Positions 57,952 through 64,000 of a stretch of DNA of 64,000 bases are shown piece after piece. The position numbers and the translations under genes were made by a program. The notes under the pieces were generated by a model. That model saw only the letters and a program-made list of their open reading frames with translations, made no database searches and was not told the origin of the DNA. Within the stretch, counting starts at the first letter, position 1. Every line of letters starts with the position of its first letter. Location of the stretch: positions 1-64,000 of the forward strand of contig JAGCSR010000032.1 in NCBI GenBank assembly GCA_017964005.1, written 5' to 3'. This stretch comes from Clostridiales bacterium (GTDB lineage Bacteria > Bacillota > Clostridia > Saccharofermentanales > Saccharofermentanaceae).

Positions 57952-59148
57952 ATGGCACGCAAGAAGAAGCAGGAAGAAGAGGAGAAGCTCAGCATCGTTG
58001 ATGCGGTCAAGATGGTCGCCAAGGAGCGTTCCATCGATGAGGAAGAAGTCTTCCAGGCAATGGAGATCGGACTCGTTGCAGCTTACAAGAAGGAATTCGG
58101 TAAGGGCAAGCAGGAATTTAACTGCGTAGAGGCCGAGATCGACCGCGAGACAGGCGAGATCTATGTATATAAGGTAGTTGAGATCGTAGACGAGGTCTTG
58201 GATCCCCTTAACGAGATATCTTTGGAAGATGCGACCCAGATGGGTTACGAAGATGTTGAGATCGGTGACGAGATCGAGCTCGCAGTCGACGTTGACCAGC
58301 TCGGTTATCTTGCTGCAGGTGCTGCCAAGAATGCCATCGCTTCCAAGGTCAAGGAGTCCGAGGGTGTTAAGATCAAGGCTGAGTACCAGTCCAAGATCGG
58401 TCAGATCGTATCCGGAAGGATCGTAAGCTGTGATAACAAGTCTGTTATGGTCAACCTCGGAAGAGCCGAAGCTATCCTGCCCAAGGAAGAGCAGACAAGG
58501 AATGAGAGATACGACAGAGGAGCTCAGATGAAGTTCCTCGTTAAGAGGATCGACGACAAGAATTCCAAGACGACAGTCATCCTCTCCCGTAAGTCCGATG
58601 AGTTCGTTAAGAAACTCTTCGAGATGGAAGTAGATGAGATCAGGACCGGTAAGGTTACGATCGAGAGGATCGCAAGAGAGCCCGGTTCGAGAACAAAGAT
58701 CGCAGTATATTCCCGTGACGAGAACATCGACGCAAAGGGTTCCTGCGTAGGTCCTCACGGTATCCGTGTTCAGGCTGTCATCGACGAGCTCAACCACGAG
58801 AAGATCGATATCGTTGACTTCAACACCGACGAGCCCCTGTTCATCAGTGAAGCTCTGCAGCCCGCACAGGTAATGCGTGTTGATACCGAGATCGCTCCCA
58901 ATGAAGAGACGGGTGAACTCGAGAAGAGCGCTATCGTAGTCGTTCCTGACGATCAGTATTCTCTTGCCATCGGAAGAGGCGGCCAGAACGTAAGGCTTGC
59001 AGTAAGGCTCACGGGCTTCAAGATCGACATCAAGAGAGAGTCTGAAGAGAGCTCCGAGAGCGTCAAGAGCCTTATCGACGACTTTACCGTTGTAGATGAG
59101 ATCGAAGGCGATGCTCAGGATGCAGCTGAAACTGACGGAGAAGGTTAA
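57952..59148 (+). CDS. nusA: Transcription termination/antitermination factor NusA
   Basis: A 398-residue protein. The N-terminal RNA-polymerase-binding domain ('FQAMEIGLVAAYKKEFG') is followed by an S1 domain (about 135-200), KH1 with 'GSCVGPHGIRVQAVIDEL', and KH2 with 'IGRGGQNVRLAVRLTG'. It lacks the C-terminal acidic repeats of proteobacterial NusA, as is normal for Firmicutes. The protein affects pausing and termination; in this operon it could act on the leader terminator, which is an inference. Confidence 0.97.
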   Translation: MARKKKQEEEEKLSIVDAVKMVAKERSIDEEEVFQAMEIGLVAAYKKEFGKGKQEFNCVEAEIDRETGEIYVYKVVEIVDEVLDPLNEISLEDATQMGYEDVEIGDEIELAVDVDQLGYLAAGAAKNAIASKVKESEGVKIKAEYQSKIGQIVSGRIVSCDNKSVMVNLGRAEAILPKEEQTRNERYDRGAQMKFLVKRIDDKNSKTTVILSRKSDEFVKKLFEMEVDEIRTGKVTIERIAREPGSRTKIAVYSRDENIDAKGSCVGPHGIRVQAVIDELNHEKIDIVDFNTDEPLFISEALQPAQVMRVDTEIAPNEETGELEKSAIVVVPDDQYSLAIGRGGQNVRLAVRLTGFKIDIKRESEESSESVKSLIDDFTVVDEIEGDAQDAAETDGEG

Positions 59149-59153
59149 GTAGA

Positions 59154-59435
59154 ATGCGCAAGACACCCCAAAGGTCATGTATATCCTGCAGGAAGGTCTT
59201 CGATAAGAAGGACCTGATAAGGATCGTCCGGACTCCCGAAGGTGAAGTCATGGCTGACCCTACCGGGAAGATGTCGGGGCGCGGAGCATATCTGTGCCAT
59301 AGCTCCGAGTGCATCGACAAGCAGTTATCGGGGAAGAGCAGGCTGGCTGCGAATCTCAACACAACGATAACTCCGGAACAGAAGGCTGAGATCTTCAGAC
59401 AGATCGAAGAGATCAAAGGCGCAAAGGAAGAGTGA
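59154..59435 (+). CDS. rnpM: YlxR (RNase P modulator RnpM) family protein
   Basis: A 93-residue protein with the DUF448 signature: 'RKTPQRSCISCRK' N-terminus with a C-x2-C pair, 'IRIVRTPEGEV', and 'KMSGRGAYLC'. The gene sits between nusA and ylxQ as in Bacillus. The family has been reported to bind RNase P RNA and change its activity. It overlaps the region of the next start. Confidence 0.92.
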   Translation: MRKTPQRSCISCRKVFDKKDLIRIVRTPEGEVMADPTGKMSGRGAYLCHSSECIDKQLSGKSRLAANLNTTITPEQKAEIFRQIEEIKGAKEE

Positions 59436-59437
59436 CC

Positions 59438-59779
59438 TTGGACGGTGAACAGAACATATTAAGGTTTTTGGGACTTGCGGCAAGAGCCGGCAAAGCCGTA
59501 TCGGGAGCGGGAGCTTGTGAAGAGACCCTCCGCAGCGGGGATGCAAGGCTCCTGATAGTGGCAAAGGACATATCCCGCAACAGCATGGACAAGATGCTGG
59601 ACGCGGCGAAAGCAGGAGATAAGAAGACCGGCAACGCGGTTACATGCTTCAGTTTCTCCGAACAGGATAAGCTGGGAATGGCATTAGGAAAGAGCAGCCG
59701 CGCGGCGGTCGTGATCACAGACGAGGGCTTTGCCCGCAAGTTAGAGGAAATGTTGGATAACTATAAGGAGGACATCTGA
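59438..59779 (+). CDS. YlxQ (L7Ae-like ribosomal protein) family
   Basis: A 113-residue protein starting at TTG 59438, seven bases after GGAAG; GTG at 59432 is a possible alternative. It has '[21 protein letters not shown]' cut short as the L7Ae/L30e fold N-terminus, and '[12 protein letters not shown]'. L7Ae-like proteins bind kink-turn RNA. It lies in the conserved nusA-ylxR-ylxQ-infB order and its stop overlaps the infB start by one base. Confidence 0.9.
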   Translation: MDGEQNILRFLGLAARAGKAVSGAGACEETLRSGDARLLIVAKDISRNSMDKMLDAAKAGDKKTGNAVTCFSFSEQDKLGMALGKSSRAAVVITDEGFARKLEEMLDNYKEDI

Positions 59780-62670
59780 TGGCAGAAGACAGCGTAAACA
59801 AGAAAGACGGTCTTACAGTCGGAGGTATATCGGGAAGCAAGATGATGCGCGCAGGTCGTGTTCGTAAGAAGAAGACCGAGGATGCGCCTGCTTCGGACAA
59901 GGAAGTCAAAGCGGCAGAACCTGCCGTTGAGGCTGAACCTGCGGCAGAGCCTGCAAAGACTTCAGCAAAGACAACAAAGACAGCTGCAAAGAAGAAGGCT
60001 GAGACTGAATCTGCGGCAGAACCCAAAGAGGAGAAGAAGGCGGCAAAGACTACTAAGACCGTCAAGACTTCCAAAGCAGCAAAAGAGGCTGAAGCCGACA
60101 CCAAGGAAGCAGATGCCGAAGAGCCTGTAAAGAAGACGAGGAAGACAACTTCCAAGGCCAAGGCCGAGACTTCCGAAGAAGAAGCAAAGCCCGCCAAGAC
60201 TGCGAAGAAGACCAAGGCAGCCAAGGAAGATAAAGAAGAGGCAGAAGAAAAAACTGCCAAGAAGACCAGGAGCACCGCTAAATCGGCCAAGGAGTCCGAG
60301 AAGAAAGATTCCGAACCCGAAGAAGCTCCTGCTGAGCCTGCAAAGGAAGAGCCTAAAGAAGAGGTCAAAGAGACTCCCGCAGAACCCAAAGAGGTCAAGG
60401 AGGCTCCTGCTGAACCTGCAAAGCCCAAGCTTTCTTCCGCGGTTATCTCTCTGCCTGATACTCCCGGCAGAGCGGTCAAGAATTCAACCTATATCGCATA
60501 TGACCGTAAGTCTCCCGTAAGAAGAGACGATAAGGGCGGTTACCGTCAGGGCGGTCAGGGCGGCCAGGGCAGAGGTCCCAGGCCTGACAGAGGAGGAAGG
60601 GATTCTTCCTTCATGAAGGATAAGGATGACGATACCCCGACGAGGCCCATGCCCAGAAAGCCTTCCAAGCCGAAGTCGGATTCTCCTATCGAGGATGTCA
60701 AGAAGTCCCGCGCCAACTTCGCCGAGCGCAATGCCATCGAGAAGAAGCATAACGATGCTGACAGACGCGACAGGACCCAGTCAGGAGATAAGAGAAAGCA
60801 GAGCCGCAACCAGCAGTATGAAGGACGTATGGGTGCTGACGGTGAGTATGACGATTACTCCTTCAGGAAAAAGAAGAAGAAGGCTAATGCAGGTGCTGTA
60901 GAGCATGTTGAGCAGGTCATTACCCATATCCAGCTTCCTCCTTTCATTACCGTTAAGGAATTCGCTGAAGGTATCGGCAAGAAGAGTTCCGATGTCATCA
61001 TGGAACTCATGAAGCTGGGCGTTATGGCCAACATCAACCAGGAACTGGATTTCGATACGGCATTTATGCTCGCCGATTCTTTCGGCATCGAAGCTGAGCC
61101 CATTACAGAGGTTACTGAAGAGGATATCCTTTTCGATGAGGGCGAGGATAATCCCGAGACACTGGAGCCCAGGCCCCCTGTCGTTGTTGTCATGGGTCAC
61201 GTTGACCACGGTAAGACATCCCTGCTCGACAAGATCCGTTCCACCAACGTTATCGAAGGTGAGGCCGGCGGTATCACCCAGCACATCGGTGCTTATACCG
61301 TAAGGCTCAAGGGACGTCAGATCACATTCCTTGACACTCCGGGTCACGAAGCGTTTACCACAATGCGTGCAAGAGGTGCCCAGTTCACGGATATCGCTAT
61401 CCTCGTTGTCGCGGCTGACGACGGTGTCATGCCCCAGACCATCGAAGCTATCAACCACGCCAAGGCTGCCAACACCGAGATCATCGTTGCGATCAATAAG
61501 ATCGATAAGCCCGGCGCCAATATCGACAAGGTTAAGCAGGAACTTGCAAACTACGAGCTCCTGCCTGAAGAATGGGGAGGATCCACCATCATGGTCCCCG
61601 TTTCCGCCAAGAAGGGCGAAGGTATCGACAACCTCCTGGAGTCCGTACTTCTTGTTGCGGATGTCATGGAACTCAAGGCTGATCCCAAGAGACAGGCAAA
61701 GGGTGCCGTTATCGAGGCTCAGCTGGACAAGAACCGCGGTCCTGTTGCATCCGTTCTTGTTCAGAGAGGTACTCTCCGTCAGGGCGATTCCGTTGTCTGC
61801 GGCGCAATGATGGGTAATGTCCGTGCCATGTACGATGACAAGGGCAACCAGATCAAGAAGGCAGGTCCTTCCATCCCTGTCGAGATCTTAGGTCTTCCTG
61901 AAGTACCTGAGGCAGGTGAGGAACTCTATGTCGTAACGGACGAGAAGGTTGCCCGCCAGCTGGTCGAGAAGAGAAAGATCAAGCAGCGTGAAGCTCATAT
62001 CCACCAGTCTTCGAGAATGAGCCTTGATAACCTTGCAGCTCAGATGGCAGCAGGAGACGTTAAGGATCTCAACCTCATCGTCAAGGCTGACGTTCAGGGT
62101 TCCGTTGAGGCCGTTATCCAGTCTCTCGAAAAGCTCAGTAACGAGGAAGTCAATGTCAAGGTCATCCATGGTGCCGTCGGTGCCATCAACGAGTCCGACG
62201 TTGTTCTCGCTGATGTATCCAACGCCATCATCATCGGATTCAATGTCCGTCCTAACCAGATCATCGTTGACAAGGCTAAGGAAGCAGGCGTTGACATCAG
62301 ACTCTATAACATCATCTACAAGGCCATCGAGGATGTGGAGCTCGCCATGAAGGGTATGCTCGCTCCCGTTATCGAAGAAGTCGTACTGGGTCACGCAGAG
62401 ATCCGTGAACTCTTCAAGGTATCGGGTCTTGGAACTATCGGCGGCTGCTATGTAACCGACGGTAAGATCGCAAGAAACTGCGGAGTCAGGGTTATCCGCC
62501 AGGATGTCGTTATCTACACCGGTAAGCTCGGCTCACTCCAGCGTCTCAAGGATGCCGTCAAGGAAGTCAATTCCGGATTCGAGTGCGGACTTACGATCGA
62601 GAACTATAACGACATCAAGGTCGGCGATGTAGTCGAAGCATACGACAATGTTGAGGTTGAAAGAGAATAA
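59779..62670 (+). CDS. infB: Translation initiation factor IF-2
   Basis: A 963-residue protein. The first ~370 residues are a low-complexity extension rich in K, E, A, T and P with a G/R-rich patch, then an IF-2 N-terminal domain near 390-450, the G domain starting at GHVDHGKT (residue 473), 'DTPGHEAFT', 'NKIDKP', and the beta-barrel and C-terminal domains. IF-2 places initiator tRNA on the ribosome. It is longer than many Firmicutes versions because of the extension. Confidence 0.97.
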   Translation: MAEDSVNKKDGLTVGGISGSKMMRAGRVRKKKTEDAPASDKEVKAAEPAVEAEPAAEPAKTSAKTTKTAAKKKAETESAAEPKEEKKAAKTTKTVKTSKAAKEAEADTKEADAEEPVKKTRKTTSKAKAETSEEEAKPAKTAKKTKAAKEDKEEAEEKTAKKTRSTAKSAKESEKKDSEPEEAPAEPAKEEPKEEVKETPAEPKEVKEAPAEPAKPKLSSAVISLPDTPGRAVKNSTYIAYDRKSPVRRDDKGGYRQGGQGGQGRGPRPDRGGRDSSFMKDKDDDTPTRPMPRKPSKPKSDSPIEDVKKSRANFAERNAIEKKHNDADRRDRTQSGDKRKQSRNQQYEGRMGADGEYDDYSFRKKKKKANAGAVEHVEQVITHIQLPPFITVKEFAEGIGKKSSDVIMELMKLGVMANINQELDFDTAFMLADSFGIEAEPITEVTEEDILFDEGEDNPETLEPRPPVVVVMGHVDHGKTSLLDKIRSTNVIEGEAGGITQHIGAYTVRLKGRQITFLDTPGHEAFTTMRARGAQFTDIAILVVAADDGVMPQTIEAINHAKAANTEIIVAINKIDKPGANIDKVKQELANYELLPEEWGGSTIMVPVSAKKGEGIDNLLESVLLVADVMELKADPKRQAKGAVIEAQLDKNRGPVASVLVQRGTLRQGDSVVCGAMMGNVRAMYDDKGNQIKKAGPSIPVEILGLPEVPEAGEELYVVTDEKVARQLVEKRKIKQREAHIHQSSRMSLDNLAAQMAAGDVKDLNLIVKADVQGSVEAVIQSLEKLSNEEVNVKVIHGAVGAINESDVVLADVSNAIIIGFNVRPNQIIVDKAKEAGVDIRLYNIIYKAIEDVELAMKGMLAPVIEEVVLGHAEIRELFKVSGLGTIGGCYVTDGKIARNCGVRVIRQDVVIYTGKLGSLQRLKDAVKEVNSGFECGLTIENYNDIKVGDVVEAYDNVEVERE

Positions 62671-62672
62671 AC

Positions 62673-63068
62673 ATGAAGAAGGTAAGATCAGATCTTGTAG
62701 GTGACGAACTTCGAAAGATCATATCCGATGTCATAATGAATAAGCTGAAGGATCCCAGGATCCCTCTGCTTACTTCTGTGACGGAAGTCAAGGTCTCTTC
62801 CGACCTGTCGCATGCCACATGCTTCATCTCGGTCTATGGTGACGATCAGGTGAAGGACGACGCGATGCGCGCTATCAATCATGCCGCCGGCTTCATCAGA
62901 CGTGAAGTCGCGGCTAATATGCGCCTCCGCGTAACGCCTGAACTGCATTTTAAGCTCGACAAGTCATTGGAGGAAGCTGCGGCTATCGGAAAGCGCATTG
63001 ACGAAGTCATCGCAGAGGACGAGCGCCGCGCAAGAGAACGGCAAAAGAACGAACAGGATCAGGAATGA
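62673..63068 (+). CDS. rbfA: Ribosome-binding factor A
   Basis: A 131-residue protein two bases after infB. It has the RbfA pattern: 'VGDELRKIISDVIMNKLKDP' cut at the first helix, 'LTSVTEVKVSSDLSHATCF', and 'LRVTPELHFKLDKSLEEA'. The factor binds the 30S subunit during maturation and cold adaptation. A short charged tail (about 15 residues) follows the conserved KH-like domain. Confidence 0.96.
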   Translation: MKKVRSDLVGDELRKIISDVIMNKLKDPRIPLLTSVTEVKVSSDLSHATCFISVYGDDQVKDDAMRAINHAAGFIRREVAANMRLRVTPELHFKLDKSLEEAAAIGKRIDEVIAEDERRARERQKNEQDQE

Positions 63069-63094
63069 TCTGAATATCAACAGTGAGGCTTATT

Positions 63095-64000
63095 ATGGGG
63101 AAATTAAGCTCTGATATCAACACTTATAACGAACGCTATACTGCCGATGCCGACAGGATGGCAAAACACTTTATCGATGCGGCCGCAGAACTTAAGGAGT
63201 CAGGAAAGACAGTCCTGATCTTCCCGCACAGGAGCGTTGACGGCGACTGTGTAGGATCCGCCTGCGGGCTGACCTTGATAATGCGGGCACTGGGGGCTGA
63301 TGCGTATGTTGCCATGCCTGAGAAGATCCCGGAGGATATGGCCTTCCTTCATGTCGAAGACCTTCTGTTCTATCCTTGGGATGATGCTTCGTTTGAACAG
63401 GACCGCCTTATTAACGGCAAGCCCTACGGCGCAGCTTTCGCCGTGGATTGCTCCGAAGGCAGCAGGATGGGGGAATGCGGTAAATTCTTTGACGAGTTCT
63501 CCGAACATCTGATCGTGGATCATCATCAGTCCGTAAAAGACAGAAATGATGATATCTGGGTAATGCCAGAAGCGTCTTCCGCAAGTGAACTTTGCTTCTA
63601 TATCGCTCTTTCCATCGAACGCATAACGGGTATCGACGTTATCGATGCGAGAGCCGCAGAGTGCCTCATGGCAGGCATTGTAACTGATACCGGAAGGTTT
63701 ACTTATACGAACACCAAGCCAGAGACACTGATCGCCGCAGGGATCCTTATGGAGCGCGGAGCTTCCATCAACGATGTCTGCTACAATCTCTTCGACCGTG
63801 TCAAGATCGGCAATTACAGGATCTCCGCTGCGGCAAGACTTACCACGAAGTTCTTTGCCGACGGTAAGATCGCCGTAACCTTCGTTCCGAGGGAACTTTT
63901 CGATGAGTACGGCGCGGATGCCCAGGGCGTTGACGATGTCGTTGCCGCTATGCGCGATATCGACGGCGTGGAACTTGCGATAATGTTAAGAGTCCTGGAG
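63095..64000 (+). CDS. nrnA: DHH-family phosphoesterase (NrnA-like), 3' end outside window
   Basis: The frame starts at ATG 63095 after GAGG and stays open to the window end (302 codons). 'FPHRSVDGDCVGSA' is the first metal motif of DHH proteins (usually H-x-x-x-D-x-D), and VDHHQS at about residues 141-146 is the DHH motif, followed by 'AGIVTDTGRF'. NrnA-like enzymes degrade oligoribonucleotides and dephosphorylate pAp. The position after rbfA is conserved. The DHHA1 domain should lie partly beyond the window. Confidence 0.92.
   Translation, partial: MGKLSSDINTYNERYTADADRMAKHFIDAAAELKESGKTVLIFPHRSVDGDCVGSACGLTLIMRALGADAYVAMPEKIPEDMAFLHVEDLLFYPWDDASFEQDRLINGKPYGAAFAVDCSEGSRMGECGKFFDEFSEHLIVDHHQSVKDRNDDIWVMPEASSASELCFYIALSIERITGIDVIDARAAECLMAGIVTDTGRFTYTNTKPETLIAAGILMERGASINDVCYNLFDRVKIGNYRISAAARLTTKFFADGKIAVTFVPRELFDEYGADAQGVDDVVAAMRDIDGVELAIMLRVLE

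Noticed and set aside
57412-59178. 588-codon open frame on the minus strand
   Set aside because: It is antisense to rimP and nusA, whose products are certain; it lacks a ribosome binding site and arises from their codon bias.
59715-60479. 254-codon minus-strand frame rich in Ser/Ala
   Set aside because: It is the shadow of the low-complexity IF-2 N-terminal extension.

Overview
The window looks like a chromosomal piece of a gut or rumen-type Clostridia bacterium (Gram-positive, low to medium GC). Supporting signs are several secreted proteins with SLH repeats, many lipoproteins, AgrC/LytTR and BlaI/BlaR1-type regulation, an intracellular GH10 xylanase-like enzyme, a FeoA-FeoB fusion, the GGGtGRT family gene, and the conserved order rimP-nusA-ylxR-ylxQ-infB-rbfA-nrnA. 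I cannot name the species; a Saccharofermentans/Oscillospiraceae-like relative is only a guess.

Layout. 1-2.6 kb: end of an SLH protein, a small membrane protein, an unrecognised gene and an NAD(P)HX epimerase. 2.6-5.9 kb: GH10 enzyme facing an AgrC/LytTR two-component pair. 6.0-6.2 kb: a phased array of four 51-52 bp palindromic repeats. 6.3-11.4 kb: leftward operon of an M13 lipoprotein peptidase and a MacB/FtsX-type ABC system. 11.6-15.1 kb: SLH protein, lipoprotein, lipase-like hydrolase, membrane protein. 15.3-22.9 kb: three-gene signalling operon with a REC-GGDEF-degenerate GGDEF-REC-HD-GYP protein, a hybrid kinase with HPt, and a hybrid kinase fused to a complete DegV (fatty-acid-binding) domain. 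23-33 kb: lipoproteins, amidohydrolase, MIF-like tautomerase, fructosamine kinase, two zinc-ribbon proteins, MutS-like ATPase, DUF6465, DUF4867, CPBP-like protein.

33-37.7 kb: FeoAB with its small Cys-rich partner behind a promoter carrying two DtxR-type operators, an XRE regulator and an acetyltransferase. 37.9-39.7 kb: IscU-like protein and GGGtGRT protein, probably highly expressed. 39.7-43.1 kb: LytTR-DUF3021-ABC cassette bounded by 26-bp direct repeats, one of which is the 3' end of the GGGtGRT gene. 43.2-49.1 kb: BlaI, a BlaR1-like protease with an unusual alpha/beta-hydrolase-like sensor region, and two flanking class C beta-lactamase-like lipoproteins, one frameshifted, with matching operators. 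49.4 kb: tRNA-Val. 49.6-52.8 kb: Y-family polymerase followed by a chimeric ORF that joins a repair-operon motif to an SLH-NlpC/P60 secreted protein. 52.9-57.2 kb: regulators, polysaccharide deacetylase, MscL, P-loop protein. 57.4 kb to the end: translation-factor operon with a probable attenuator in its leader.

The most notable items are the DegV-fused hybrid kinase, the BlaR1-like protein whose ectodomain looks like an alpha/beta hydrolase without its serine, the direct-repeat-bounded cassette at the GGGtGRT 3' end, the helically phased palindrome array at 6.0-6.2 kb, and the YolD-like/SLH chimera. All family assignments are made by reading motifs; no database search was possible.
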